Positions 16,112 to 25,249 are shown, counted from the stretch's first letter. The stretch is DNA of 63,941 nt from JBGSYN01 sp041750975 (GCA_041750975.1 JBGSYN010000024.1:1-63941), one strand, 5' to 3'. A program made the numbers and translations. Notes: a model not told the origin generated them from the sequence alone.

Positions 16112-17512
16112 TCACTGCGTCGCCAGCCAGAGTTCGATGGTGCCCTCGCGCGGCAGCGGCCGGAAATGATCGAGGTTCAACAGCCGCGGCTCGTCAATCA
16201 AGTCGGCAACTTTAGGTTCCGATCCCAACAACGAGCGTAACCGGCGTGCCGCCGCTAAATCCGAGCCATAGAAGTAGCGAACATTGGCCTCGGATATCTG
16301 GGCCCCGGTTTCGCGCAGATCGGCGACGACGAAATCGTCTTTCTCGATTGTCTGGGCGATATCCAGCGCCCGCCCGAAAGCTCGTGGATTTTCAGAATTG
16401 TAGTGAATGAAGACGCGGGGCGGGGACCCGCCGATCGTAGCGGCGGCGATTTCGGCTCCATTCCGGTCTGCAGACACCAGTTGCCCCGGCAGGCCGTCCG
16501 GTTCCGTGGCTGCGGGATCATCGTCGCGCGCTCCAATGCCGTCATAGCGCAGAAGCGGACCCGAATTATCGGCAACCAATTGCTCCGGCAGGTCCGGCGT
16601 TCCGAGCGAGGTCTGCAGGCTCGGCGCTGGGGCGCTGGCAGGTTCCAGCTTGAGTGCCGCGAGACTTCCCGCACCATTTTCCGCCGGCGAATCCGAGGCA
16701 TAGCCTTCCGAACTCCGTGGGCCGGAACTTGCGAAAAGAGGCGACCGATCCGCTGGGCGCGCTTTCAGCCTTTCGAGGACACTTCCCAGGGCGTCGTCCG
16801 ATGCAACCTCTTCCGTTTCGCCGCCGCGATCAACGGAGGGTGCCGGGGCCCCGGGCGTTGTCTCAATCTGGATTGGCTGGTCGTCCGTGGGTGCACTACC
16901 CCGCCAGGAATCGACCAGGGCCATCAGCTGAGCGCCGCCTGGAAGGTTCTTATTGATAACCATCCAGGCGCTGGCGAAGCCTACGGATGTGGAGACCAGA
17001 AGCAGCGCCAGGGTGATCATGACGAAGCGTGTTCGACCCATCGTCTCCGGCGGAGGCGACCGGACTATCGTTTCCTCTGCACTCCCGTTGCCGACTTCCA
17101 GCTCGTCTTTTGGCGACCGAGGTTCCGATGCCACCCGATCCCATACGGGCGCATGGACGTGTGGCCGCGGCCGGGGCGTTTCCACCGCTTCGGAGGCAGA
17201 TCGCAACTCCTCGTCGGAGGTTTCTCGCCAAGGCAAAATATCGCCATGAGCCTTGACAGGGCTTGCTGCTTCGGGTTCGGGCAAAGGCGTCGGTTGATTG
17301 ACCGCATCGCGAATGTCAGACTCTTCGTTCCGAACTTCCGCTGCCACGGACACTCGCGGCGCATCTTCACGCGCAGCAGGAGGAGGTGGTGTTTGTGGCG
17401 CCGTCCTTTGGCCGAACGGCGCTTGCAGGAGCGCCGACCTATTGCGCCGGGCTTGCTCGAAAAGGCTCCCATCGCCCGTTCGAGCGGAATCGCCACTTTC
17501 GTGAGCGGTCAC
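16112..17512 (-). CDS. Proline-rich single-pass membrane protein of unknown function
   Basis: About 466 residues. The first 160 are disordered, rich in Pro, Glu and Ser, and end with an SPPPETMGRTR segment. One membrane helix follows (FVMITLALLLVSTSVGFASAW), so the N-terminus should be cytoplasmic and the remainder periplasmic. The last 100 residues look folded (VFIHYNSENPRAF to FYGSDLAAARRLRSLLG) and resemble the small LytR-C/SPOR-like domains that bind cell-wall parts, but I cannot assign it firmly. I chose GTG at 17512 because GGAGGA lies 7 bases ahead; an in-frame TTG at 17527 lies before that ribosome site and is unlikely to be used. Confidence 0.65.
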   Translation of the reverse strand: MTAHESGDSARTGDGSLFEQARRNRSALLQAPFGQRTAPQTPPPPAAREDAPRVSVAAEVRNEESDIRDAVNQPTPLPEPEAASPVKAHGDILPWRETSDEELRSASEAVETPRPRPHVHAPVWDRVASEPRSPKDELEVGNGSAEETIVRSPPPETMGRTRFVMITLALLLVSTSVGFASAWMVINKNLPGGAQLMALVDSWRGSAPTDDQPIQIETTPGAPAPSVDRGGETEEVASDDALGSVLERLKARPADRSPLFASSGPRSSEGYASDSPAENGAGSLAALKLEPASAPAPSLQTSLGTPDLPEQLVADNSGPLLRYDGIGARDDDPAATEPDGLPGQLVSADRNGAEIAAATIGGSPPRVFIHYNSENPRAFGRALDIAQTIEKDDFVVADLRETGAQISEANVRYFYGSDLAAARRLRSLLGSEPKVADLIDEPRLLNLDHFRPLPREGTIELWLATQ

Positions 17513-17656
17513 GTCCAGTTCCTCCAATCACGACATGCTTGGCGCATGCTTAGTACGATGCATACACCTAGGTTGGGTGCATCGCAGCAACATCAAGCAA
17601 TAATCGTGCTGTTTAGCGAACCGGAATAGTCGCGCAAGCGCCGGAAAAGGGTGTTT

Positions 17657-18502
17657 TTACCCCTTGGTGGCGCCCTCTGTAAGGCCACGGACCATGGTTT
17701 GCTGCACTAGCGCAAAAAGGATTACGACCGGGATGATGCTGATCACCCCGCCCGCAGCGAGCAGGCCCCAGGGCAGCTGGAACTCGCCGATCATCAACTG
17801 TAGGCCGACCGGCCAGGTCCGCGACCCCGAACTCGTCGTCAGCATGAGCGCGAACAGGAACTCGTTCCAGGCGGCGATGGCGACGAAAATGGTCGTGGCC
17901 ATCAGGCCGTTGCGGACCAGTGGCATGACGATGCGGACCATGGCGCCAAGCCGCGTGCAGCCTTCGATCCGTGCCGCGTCTTCGAGGTCGTCGGGCAGCG
18001 CATCGAAGAAGCCTTTCATGATCCAGACGAAGAGAGGCAATAAAAAGCTCGTATAGGCGAGCGCCAGTCCGAAGCTGGTATCGAGCAGGCCGATGGCGCG
18101 CATAATGATGAAGAGCGGGATGATCTTCATCACGGCTGGAAACATGCGGACGACGAGATAGCCCAAGAGCATCTTGCGTCTCCCGGGGAACTCGTAACGG
18201 GAGAACGCGTAGGAGGCCAAAGTGCCGGTGATCAGGCAGAGGACGACGGTGGTCATCGTCGTCACGAAGCTGTTCTTCAAGAGATTGGGGAAATCCGATT
18301 GTCGCCAGATATCGGCGTAGTTTTTCAGGGTCAGCGTGTCGGGGATGTATTTGACGCCGAGTGAGGTGACGATCTCGGTTTCGGGCTTGAGCGAAGTGAA
18401 CACCAACCACGCCAGGGGCAGGATACAGAAGAGGGCGAAGAAGATGGCGACGGCATAAGTGATGCCGTTGAGGATGCGGTCTCCGCGTTTGCTGCCGACC
18501 AT
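17657..18502 (-). CDS. ABC sugar importer permease, MalG type
   Basis: A 281-residue inner-membrane permease with about six helices, the first at ITYAVAIFFALFCILPLAW. The coupling loop reads EDAARIEGCTRLGAMVRIVMP. It lies 10 bases downstream of the MalF-type permease and is the last gene of the operon binding protein - enolase-superfamily enzyme - MalF - MalG. No ATPase gene belongs to this operon. A weak hairpin with four T residues follows the stop, so termination here is uncertain. Confidence 0.87.
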   Translation of the reverse strand: MVGSKRGDRILNGITYAVAIFFALFCILPLAWLVFTSLKPETEIVTSLGVKYIPDTLTLKNYADIWRQSDFPNLLKNSFVTTMTTVVLCLITGTLASYAFSRYEFPGRRKMLLGYLVVRMFPAVMKIIPLFIIMRAIGLLDTSFGLALAYTSFLLPLFVWIMKGFFDALPDDLEDAARIEGCTRLGAMVRIVMPLVRNGLMATTIFVAIAAWNEFLFALMLTTSSGSRTWPVGLQLMIGEFQLPWGLLAAGGVISIIPVVILFALVQQTMVRGLTEGATKG

Positions 18503-18512
18503 TTATCGCCCC

Positions 18513-19475
18513 CTACGCATTGGCCATCACGTTCGAGGCGCGAACGTAGCAATAGCAAAATATCATCAAGAGGATCAGCATGATCACGGAAAGGGCTCCC
18601 GCATAGCCGAAATCGAACATGCGATAAGCGTTTTCGAAAGCGTAGAGCGAGAGCACCATGGTCGCCTGTCCCGGACCACCTCCCGTCAGGATCAAGAGCA
18701 GATCGGGTGAGTTGACGAGGCTGATGACGCGCAAGACGACGGCCGCGACGATGACCATTTTGAGCATCGGCACGGTGATGAAGCGGAAGCGGTCAATCGT
18801 CGTCGCACCGTCGACAGCCGCCGCCTGATAGAGTTCGTCCGGAATCCCCTTCAAGGCAGCCATGATGAGCAGCGTGAAGAACGGAAAACCGTGCCACGCC
18901 TCGATCACGACCGCCGCCGCCATGGCCGTGCTGGGATCGGCGAACCAAGCCTTATACTGATCCAGGACGCCAATACGCACCAGGATATCGTTGATCACGC
19001 CAAGCCGCGAATCGAGCATAAGCGCCCACATATTGCCGGCCACGACATTGGGCAGGAACCAGGGCAACAGGACGATGACCGCGATCCATTTGAGGCCGGG
19101 CAAGCTGCGATTGAGGGTGAGTGCGCTGGCGAGGCCCAATGAAAGCTCGAGGCCCACGGCGGATGTCACCCAGACCAGAGTGTTCTTGAGCGAGAGCCAG
19201 AAAATATCGTCGTTGAGCATCTCCCGGTAATGCTCAAAGCCGACAAATCCGGTGCCGAGATCGGGCCTGGTGAGACGCATCTCACGGAAGCTGAGCGTGA
19301 TGCCATAGAGTGTCGGGTAAAGCACGATCATGGCGATGACGACGACGCTCGGCACCAGGAGATACCAGGCCCAGTAGCGCGTTTCCGAGACCGAACCGAG
19401 CCAGATAAACGGATTGAACCGATCGATCGGCCGCAGCTGCCGGGTCTTCCAATCCTCTCTGACGTAAGTTGCCAT
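18513..19475 (-). CDS. ABC sugar importer permease, MalF type
   Basis: A 320-residue inner-membrane permease. A soluble N-terminal stretch of about 35 residues precedes the first helix (WYLLVPSVVVIAMIVLYPTL). The coupling loop is QAAAVDGATTIDRFRFITVP. The gene starts only 4 bases after the upstream enolase-superfamily gene, so the transporter and that enzyme are made together. Its partner is the MalG-type protein that follows. Confidence 0.87.
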   Translation of the reverse strand: MATYVREDWKTRQLRPIDRFNPFIWLGSVSETRYWAWYLLVPSVVVIAMIVLYPTLYGITLSFREMRLTRPDLGTGFVGFEHYREMLNDDIFWLSLKNTLVWVTSAVGLELSLGLASALTLNRSLPGLKWIAVIVLLPWFLPNVVAGNMWALMLDSRLGVINDILVRIGVLDQYKAWFADPSTAMAAAVVIEAWHGFPFFTLLIMAALKGIPDELYQAAAVDGATTIDRFRFITVPMLKMVIVAAVVLRVISLVNSPDLLLILTGGGPGQATMVLSLYAFENAYRMFDFGYAGALSVIMLILLMIFCYCYVRASNVMANA

Positions 19476-19479
19476 CGAT

Positions 19480-20586
19480 CTAGACGATCAAAACGGCGTC
19501 ACGCTCGAGCCTTGCCCAATCCGGCTCGGGGCCGAGACCCGGCTCTTGCGGAATCTCGAGCCAGCCCTCTTTGATCGGCAGATGCTCCTGGGTCTTGAGC
19601 GCCTTGATCTGGCGCTCGTTGAAGACGAGCTGCTCGTAGTAATCGTTATTCGGGATGGCGCCGCAGATATGCGCATTGCCGTAGCCCCCGCCGTGAACCT
19701 GTGCCTTCATCCCGTGCGATTCAGCCAGATGGGCTACTTTGATGGCGCCAGTCATGCCGCCTTTGAACATCGGATTGGTGCGCATCATGTCGAGCGCACC
19801 CATATCGATCCAGGTGGCGGCGTTCCAATGGCAACCGTCGGAGGTTTCGGCGGCGAGGATCGGAATATCGAGCGCGTCGCAAAGTTTCTTGTAGGAGGTG
19901 AGGTCGAACTCGCGCATCGGCTCCTCGAGCCAGAGAAAGCCCGCCTCCTCGAGCTGGCGGCCGAACCAGAGCGAGGTCACGTAATCCCATCCCGCCGAGC
20001 CATCGAACATCAAGACGGCGTCCGGTCCCGTCCATTGGCGCAAATTGCGGGAAAGGCGAGCATCCTCCTTGGCGTCGCCCCAGGCATGCAGCTTGAAGGC
20101 GGTGAAGCCCTCATCGGCGCACATTTTGATGTAGCGCTCATACTCGTCCATCGTGTCCCAGGTGACCGTCGAGGCATAGACCGGAACGCGGTCGGCATAG
20201 CCGCCGAGCATCTGATAGGCCGGCATGCCCGCCTTTTTCGATTTGATATCCCACACCAGCATGTCGACAAGTCCAAGCAGCCGAATATGGATCTCCTCGA
20301 CCCGGTCGATTTCCCAGATCTTGTGCCAGAGAGTTTCAGACATCATTGGATCCTGGCCGATCAGCGCCTTGAAGCGGCGTTTGACAAGACCGGCGGCGAT
20401 TTCGGCCGGAGTTGCGCGATAACTGCCAGTGATACCCTCGTCCGTATCCATGCGGACATAGGCGACGCGCGGTGCCTCGCCTTCCGCCAAGCCGTCATTG
20501 GAGGCCGGGAGCCCAGCGCGCCAGCGATAGGGCTCGACCGCGGACTGTTCTTCGACCACGTAGCAGCGGATATCGGTGATTTTCAT
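19480..20586 (-). CDS. Enolase-superfamily acid-sugar dehydratase-like enzyme (KxH type)
   Basis: A 368-residue mandelate racemase/muconate lactonizing enzyme relative. The capping domain is at the N-terminus and a TIM barrel follows. The second barrel strand ends FKLHAWG, giving a Lys-x-His pair. Metal ligands sit in MFDGSAGWD, LWLEEPM and AAETSDG, and a catalytic His candidate is in QVHGGGYGN. The KxH pattern is found in some sugar acid dehydratases rather than racemases. It lies between the binding-protein and permease genes of a sugar-type importer, so it probably dehydrates the imported acid sugar. Substrate unknown. Confidence 0.85.
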   Translation of the reverse strand: MKITDIRCYVVEEQSAVEPYRWRAGLPASNDGLAEGEAPRVAYVRMDTDEGITGSYRATPAEIAAGLVKRRFKALIGQDPMMSETLWHKIWEIDRVEEIHIRLLGLVDMLVWDIKSKKAGMPAYQMLGGYADRVPVYASTVTWDTMDEYERYIKMCADEGFTAFKLHAWGDAKEDARLSRNLRQWTGPDAVLMFDGSAGWDYVTSLWFGRQLEEAGFLWLEEPMREFDLTSYKKLCDALDIPILAAETSDGCHWNAATWIDMGALDMMRTNPMFKGGMTGAIKVAHLAESHGMKAQVHGGGYGNAHICGAIPNNDYYEQLVFNERQIKALKTQEHLPIKEGWLEIPQEPGLGPEPDWARLERDAVLIV

Positions 20587-20607
20587 GGAGGTGTTTCCAG
20601 GGATTGT

Positions 20608-20633
20608 GAGGGACCGTCCGAAGCCGGTCCCTC
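20608..20633 (-). other. Stem-loop after the binding-protein gene
   Basis: A perfect 9-bp inverted repeat (GAGGGACCG and CGGTCCCTC, 8-base loop) begins 13 bases after the stop of the binding-protein gene and ends about 20 bases before the enolase-superfamily start. It has no T-run. It is the third example in the window of a stem-loop in this exact operon position. Confidence 0.65.
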
Positions 20634-20646
20634 GTCTGGGTCTTGG

Positions 20647-21900
20647 CTAGTTGATTGTCTTCTCGAGACCGTCGATCATCGCATCGACCGCTTCCTCGAC
20701 CGTTGCGGTGCCGACGAGAATTTTCTGGAACTCGGTCAACGCGACACTGCTCGACCAGCCACCGGCGCCGGGAAAGCTCGGCGGCGGCCGGCCGAACTCC
20801 AGGGTTTTTGCCGCCGCCTCGTATTTCGGCTCATCGACAATTCGGGGATCGGCTACAACTGCGGTCGAGGCCGGAAAATAGCCGGTGGCTTCCAGCAGCG
20901 CTATGGCAGGATCGGCCTCGCCCCAGAAGCTGATCCATTGCCAGCTCGCATCCTCGTTCTCGGGATCCATGATGCCGTTATAAGCATAGCTGACCTGGGC
21001 GACATGGGCCTCGGGACCGGCCGGCCGAACTGCCGTCATGAATTTGTCTGCGGGAAGAGCATCGGAGATCTCTTTGAATGAGCCCGTATGGTGCCAGACC
21101 ATTGCTGTTTGCCCCGTGCGGAAGCCCTCCATGATCTGCCGGTAGCTGTCGTTTGGTGCGCTCGGCGGCACGCATTTGTGCTTGGTAAATAGGTCCGAAT
21201 ACCACTGGATGGCGGCGATGGCCTTGTCCCGCGGGAAATCGATCTCGCCATCGGTCACCAGCGGCACGCCAAAAGCTTCGAGGACTTCGACGATAAAGCC
21301 TTGTCCGCCGTCGCCGGCGCGAAGACCAAAGCCATAGCGGTTTTCCTCGGCATTGGTCAGCGCCACGCACGCTTCGACGAACTCATCGAACGTCGTCGGG
21401 GGACCATCGAGACCTGCTTCCTCGAAAAAGTCAGTCCGGTAATAGGTCCAGCCGACAAATGCGAAAGCGGGCACGGCATATATTTTGCCGTTGGCAGTTA
21501 CTGCTTCCCATCGATTTTCCGGGAAGTCTTTCTTGAGGGGCCAATTGTTGACGCGCTCAGTGATTTCGGTGAGGCCGTTCATCGCATTCATGTCGGGGAA
21601 GCGGTCGGCCGTTACCATAGCGGTGTCCGGTCGGCTGCCGGACACAACAGCGGCCGTGAACTTCGACATGTACTCGGCGTTTGGGATGTTCTCTTGGGTC
21701 ACCTCCACATCAGGGTAGCGCTCCTGGAACGCCGCCATGATGTTCTCCATGCCTTCGAACTCGCTCTGGCTGGTGAAATGATGCCAGTAATTGATTTCGC
21801 CCGAGACTTCCTGGGCCGTCGCTGCACCAGCGACAAGTCCAAGGACCGAAGCGAAAGCCAGGCCCAAAGCCTTCTGGTGTCGGACATGGTTGGGTTTCAT
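20647..21900 (-). CDS. ABC sugar importer, periplasmic substrate-binding protein
   Basis: A 417-residue family 1 binding protein with a signal peptide of about 30 residues (ending AGAATAQE). The mature start EINYWHHFTSQSEFEGMENI and the QERYPDVEV segment are typical of the CUT1 class. Two ATG codons stand side by side at 21903 and 21900; the second has the better distance (5 bases) from the GGGGAGG ribosome site, so I use it. The frame open to 22020 runs into the divergent gene and is not used. It leads the acid-sugar operon. Confidence 0.88.
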   Translation of the reverse strand: MKPNHVRHQKALGLAFASVLGLVAGAATAQEVSGEINYWHHFTSQSEFEGMENIMAAFQERYPDVEVTQENIPNAEYMSKFTAAVVSGSRPDTAMVTADRFPDMNAMNGLTEITERVNNWPLKKDFPENRWEAVTANGKIYAVPAFAFVGWTYYRTDFFEEAGLDGPPTTFDEFVEACVALTNAEENRYGFGLRAGDGGQGFIVEVLEAFGVPLVTDGEIDFPRDKAIAAIQWYSDLFTKHKCVPPSAPNDSYRQIMEGFRTGQTAMVWHHTGSFKEISDALPADKFMTAVRPAGPEAHVAQVSYAYNGIMDPENEDASWQWISFWGEADPAIALLEATGYFPASTAVVADPRIVDEPKYEAAAKTLEFGRPPPSFPGAGGWSSSVALTEFQKILVGTATVEEAVDAMIDGLEKTIN

Positions 21901-21940
21901 CATTGCCTCCCCTGGTGTTCCATGCTTCACAGGCTCGAAT

Positions 21941-21950
21941 TGATACATCA
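21941..21950. promoter_or_regulatory. Candidate operator in divergent intergenic region
   Basis: TGATACATCA (TGAT-AC-ATCA) is a short palindrome in the middle of the 88-base gap between the binding-protein gene and the divergent enolase-superfamily gene. GntR/FadR-type regulators of sugar-acid genes often bind small palindromes of this sort, and one site here could control both directions. The match is short and may be chance. Confidence 0.25.
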
Positions 21951-21988
21951 GTCTTTCGAACAAATCACTCAGAAAATGGGAGGCAGCC

Positions 21989-23134
21989 ATGGCGGCGCGG
22001 ATTGAAGGGTTCACCATCACCCGTTACAGCTATCCGGCCGATCGGGTCATCGGCGATAGCCAGGTGCGGTTCGATTATCATTATCAAGGCACGCTCGAAC
22101 TCCACGCCGAAGGCGGGCTCACCGGCATCGGCTTTTTCGGCCAGCCGACACCGGCGCTGCCGTCGCGCCGCGAACTCACGCGGATCTTCGAGGCGGAGCT
22201 TGGCCCGGGCCTGATCGGCGAGACCGTCGCCTCGCGCCTGCATCGCCAGACGCGGCCGCGTGGCGGCAATCAGCGTGCCGCGTCGTTCCGCATGGGCCAG
22301 GCCGTCGATCAGGCTTTGTGGGACCTACACGCGCAAGAACTCGGTCTGCCGCTCTGGCGGCTCTTGGGAGGTCGCGACCCCAGGGTCGAGGCCTATGCCA
22401 GCGGGCTCGATTTCAATCTCAGCCATGACGACGCCGCGGCTTTTTTCCAGGCTGCCGCACAACAGGGCTTCAGCCGCTTCAAGATCAAGGTGGGCCATCC
22501 CGAGATCGACTGGGATCTCGAGCGGCTGCGGACAATCTGGCGCGATCTCCGCGGCAACAGCGTCTTGATGATCGATGCCAACGAGGCCTGGACGGCAAAG
22601 GAGACGATCCATCGCCTGCACGTTTTCAAGCAGGAGGGTTTCGATGTCGTCTGGATGGAAGATCCCTGCCTGCGGGACGATTTCGAGGCGCTGGCGAGGG
22701 TCACCCGCGAGGTCCCGTTCGCCCATGTGGTCACCGGCGAATATCTCGACCTCCGCGGCAAACGAAAGCTGATCGAGGCGGGCGGGGCCGATATCCTCAA
22801 CACTCACGGCGTCATCTCGCACAGCCTCAAGGCCGCCTGGCTCGCCGGCGAATACGGCATCCCCGTCACCTTCGGCAATACGCCCATGGAACTCGGCGTC
22901 CACATGGCGGCAGCCCTGCCGGAAGTGCGCTGGATGGAATATTCCTTCCAGAACCATAACGGGCTGCTGGAGGAGCCGGTGCGGTTCGAGAATGGGGTCG
23001 CCATTGCGCCCGACCGCCCGGGCCTGGGCCTCAGAATGTCAGAAGAGGCGAAACGCTTCGCCCATGACGAGATCGCGGACGATCCGCCGGTCGACAGTCT
23101 CGAAAGGCCGGCCGCTCCCTTAAACTGGCGTTAA
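21989..23134 (+). CDS. Enolase-superfamily racemase/dehydratase-like enzyme (KxK type)
   Basis: A 381-residue member of the mandelate racemase/muconate lactonizing group. The second barrel strand ends FKIKVGHP, giving Lys-x-Lys. Metal ligands are in MIDANEAW, WMEDPCL and VTGEYLD. The KxK pair points to base chemistry unlike that of the KxH enzyme at 19480. A ribosome site (GGGAGG, 5 bases) supports the ATG at 21989. It is divergent from the importer operon across 88 bases, so the two units are probably regulated together. The last codons overlap the convergent gene by 4 bases. Confidence 0.85.
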   Translation: MAARIEGFTITRYSYPADRVIGDSQVRFDYHYQGTLELHAEGGLTGIGFFGQPTPALPSRRELTRIFEAELGPGLIGETVASRLHRQTRPRGGNQRAASFRMGQAVDQALWDLHAQELGLPLWRLLGGRDPRVEAYASGLDFNLSHDDAAAFFQAAAQQGFSRFKIKVGHPEIDWDLERLRTIWRDLRGNSVLMIDANEAWTAKETIHRLHVFKQEGFDVVWMEDPCLRDDFEALARVTREVPFAHVVTGEYLDLRGKRKLIEAGGADILNTHGVISHSLKAAWLAGEYGIPVTFGNTPMELGVHMAAALPEVRWMEYSFQNHNGLLEEPVRFENGVAIAPDRPGLGLRMSEEAKRFAHDEIADDPPVDSLERPAAPLNWR

Positions 23135-23709
23135 TCGGTTTCGCGCATGCCGATTTTAGGTTTTTGCCAAGCGTGCTTGCGCATGACGTCATCGAGCGGC
23201 GTTCCGGCGATCGAATTCGTGAAGTTGCTCATCGTCTTGATCGCCAAGCCGAGGATCACTTCGAGCGCCTGCTGCGGGGCGTAACCGGCCTCAAAGAATA
23301 GCTCGAGGTCCGTTTCAACGACCTTGCCCCGCGTATGGATCAGCTTTTTGGTGAACTGACGCAGCGCTTCGAACTTGGGATCGCTCAGCGGCGCGTTGGT
23401 CCGCAACGCCTCGACGCCTTCGGACGCCATCTTGGCCTGCCGTGCGAGAAATGTATGCCACGGCACGCAATAGTCGCATTCATTCTCGAAATTGGCGGTC
23501 TGATAGACGATTTGGCGCTCGACCGGCGTCAAGGAGGTCGTGTCGAATAGATCCCAAGAGGCGCTGTAGGCAGCAAGCAGTGCGGGCGCCGTCGCCATCA
23601 CCCGCTCGAGGTTGGGGATCATGCCGAAATTCTGCTTGGTCGTGGCCAGCGCCTCGCGCGCCGCGTCCGGTGCCGTGTCTTCATCATGTAAGGGAAAGCG
23701 TTCGGCCAT
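23131..23709 (-). CDS. Carboxymuconolactone decarboxylase/AhpD-like protein
   Basis: A 192-residue helical protein with the AhpD-type redox motif E-C-D-Y-C-x3-H (ANFENECDYCVPWH). Relatives are peroxidase-related or carboxymuconolactone decarboxylase-like proteins; the CxxC and His suggest thiol-based redox chemistry rather than decarboxylation. It lies 40 bases downstream of the methylmalonate-semialdehyde dehydrogenase gene on the same strand and may be co-transcribed. Its real substrate is unknown. Confidence 0.8.
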   Translation of the reverse strand: MAERFPLHDEDTAPDAAREALATTKQNFGMIPNLERVMATAPALLAAYSASWDLFDTTSLTPVERQIVYQTANFENECDYCVPWHTFLARQAKMASEGVEALRTNAPLSDPKFEALRQFTKKLIHTRGKVVETDLELFFEAGYAPQQALEVILGLAIKTMSNFTNSIAGTPLDDVMRKHAWQKPKIGMRETD

Positions 23710-23749
23710 CAGGGTCTCCGGCTCTTGGCAATGCCGCTGGATATGACAA

Positions 23750-25249
23750 CTAACGCATGGTCGGCATCACGAATTCGGCACCGGCGCGGATTCCGGTCGG
23801 CCAGCGCGCGGTGATGGTTTTGAGGCGCGTGTAGAACCGCACACCCTCCGGGCCATGCATGTGATGGTCGCCGAAGAGTGATGATTTCCAGCCGCCGAAA
23901 CTATGGAATGCCATCGGCACCGGGATCGGCACATTGATGCCGACCATGCCGATCTGGATGGTCTCGGCGAAGGTGCGGGCGGCATCGCCGTCACGGGTAA
24001 AGATGGCAACGCCATTGCCGAACTCATGCGCGTTGATCATCGAGGCCGCACTATCGAAGTCGGCGGCGCGGACCACGGAAAGCACCGGGCCGAAGATCTC
24101 GTCCTGGTAGATCGACATCTCGGGGGTCACCTCGTCGAACAGCGTGCCGCCGACGAAGAAGCCATCTTCATAGCCCTGCATGCGGAAATCGCGACCGTCG
24201 ACGACGAGCTTGGCGCCCTCGCGCTCGCCAGCATCGATGTAGCCTTTGACCTTGGCCAGATGCTGGCCGGTGACGAGCGGCCCCATTTCGGCATCGGGAT
24301 CGGTGCCGGGTCCGATCTTGAGGCCGCGCACCTTGGGCTCGAGCCGCTCGATCAGCGCGTCCGCCGTTTCCTCGCCGACCGGCACCGCCACGGAGACCGC
24401 CATGCAGCGCTCGCCGGCGGAGCCGTAGGCGGCACCCATCAAGGCATCGACCGCCTGATCGAGATCGGCGTCGGGCATGACGACCATATGGTTCTTGGCC
24501 CCACCCAGGGCCTGACAGCGCTTATTATTGCGCGACGCCGTTTCATAGATGTGGCGGGCAATCGGCGTCGAGCCGACGAAGCTCACCGCAGCGATGCCCG
24601 GGTGCGCCAGGATCGCCTCGACCGCTTCCTTGTCGCCATGGATCACCTGGAAAACGCCCTTGGGCAGTCCCGCTTCCAAGAGCAGTTCCGCCAGCATGAC
24701 GCTCGGCGAGGGGTCGCGCTCCGAAGGCTTGAGGATGAAGCAATTGCCGCAGGCGAGTGCCACCGGAAACATCCACATCGGCACCATCGCCGGGAAATTG
24801 AAGGGCGTGATCCCGGCGACGACACCCAAGGGTTGCCGTACCGACCAGCTATCGACATTGGTGCCGACATTCTCCGAAAACTCGCCCTTCAAGAGTTGTG
24901 GAGCGCCGGTTGCGAACTCGACAACCTCCATGCCGCGGGTGAGCTCGCCTGCGGCATCGGAGAGGACTTTGCCATGTTCGGCGGAAATCAGTGCAGCGAG
25001 CTCATCGGCATTGGTTTCAAGCAGACCGAGGAATTTGTTGAGGATACGCGCACGGCGCAGCGGCGGGGTCTTGGCCCAGCCCGGGAACGCCGCCTTTGCC
25101 GTTTGCACGGCATGATCGACCTCGCCGGCATTGGCGAGCGGAACATCGCGAACGTGCTCGCCGGTGGCGGGATTATAGACGGGTGCGGTTCGGCCGCTTT
25201 CGCCGGCTATCCGCGAACCGCCGATGAAATGCTCGATTGCCGTCGCCAT
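23750..25249 (-). CDS. mmsA: Methylmalonate-semialdehyde dehydrogenase (CoA-acylating)
   Basis: A 499-residue aldehyde dehydrogenase of the MMSDH type, which oxidises methylmalonate or malonate semialdehyde to propionyl-CoA or acetyl-CoA with NAD and CoA. The catalytic cysteine is Cys282 in AGERCMAVSVAVPVG, and the motif ALGGAKNHMVVMPDADLD precedes it. GITPFNFPAMVPMWM marks the cofactor site. The length matches MmsA/IolA. In inositol and acid-sugar breakdown the enzyme handles the semialdehyde end product, which suits its place beside acid-sugar genes. The gene name is by similarity to MmsA; an IolA-like role is possible. Confidence 0.92.
   Translation of the reverse strand: MATAIEHFIGGSRIAGESGRTAPVYNPATGEHVRDVPLANAGEVDHAVQTAKAAFPGWAKTPPLRRARILNKFLGLLETNADELAALISAEHGKVLSDAAGELTRGMEVVEFATGAPQLLKGEFSENVGTNVDSWSVRQPLGVVAGITPFNFPAMVPMWMFPVALACGNCFILKPSERDPSPSVMLAELLLEAGLPKGVFQVIHGDKEAVEAILAHPGIAAVSFVGSTPIARHIYETASRNNKRCQALGGAKNHMVVMPDADLDQAVDALMGAAYGSAGERCMAVSVAVPVGEETADALIERLEPKVRGLKIGPGTDPDAEMGPLVTGQHLAKVKGYIDAGEREGAKLVVDGRDFRMQGYEDGFFVGGTLFDEVTPEMSIYQDEIFGPVLSVVRAADFDSAASMINAHEFGNGVAIFTRDGDAARTFAETIQIGMVGINVPIPVPMAFHSFGGWKSSLFGDHHMHGPEGVRFYTRLKTITARWPTGIRAGAEFVMPTMR

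Noticed and set aside
17640..17665. Possible terminator after the MalG-type permease at 17657
   Set aside because: The stem is only 5 bp with a large loop and four T residues, too weak to claim as a terminator.
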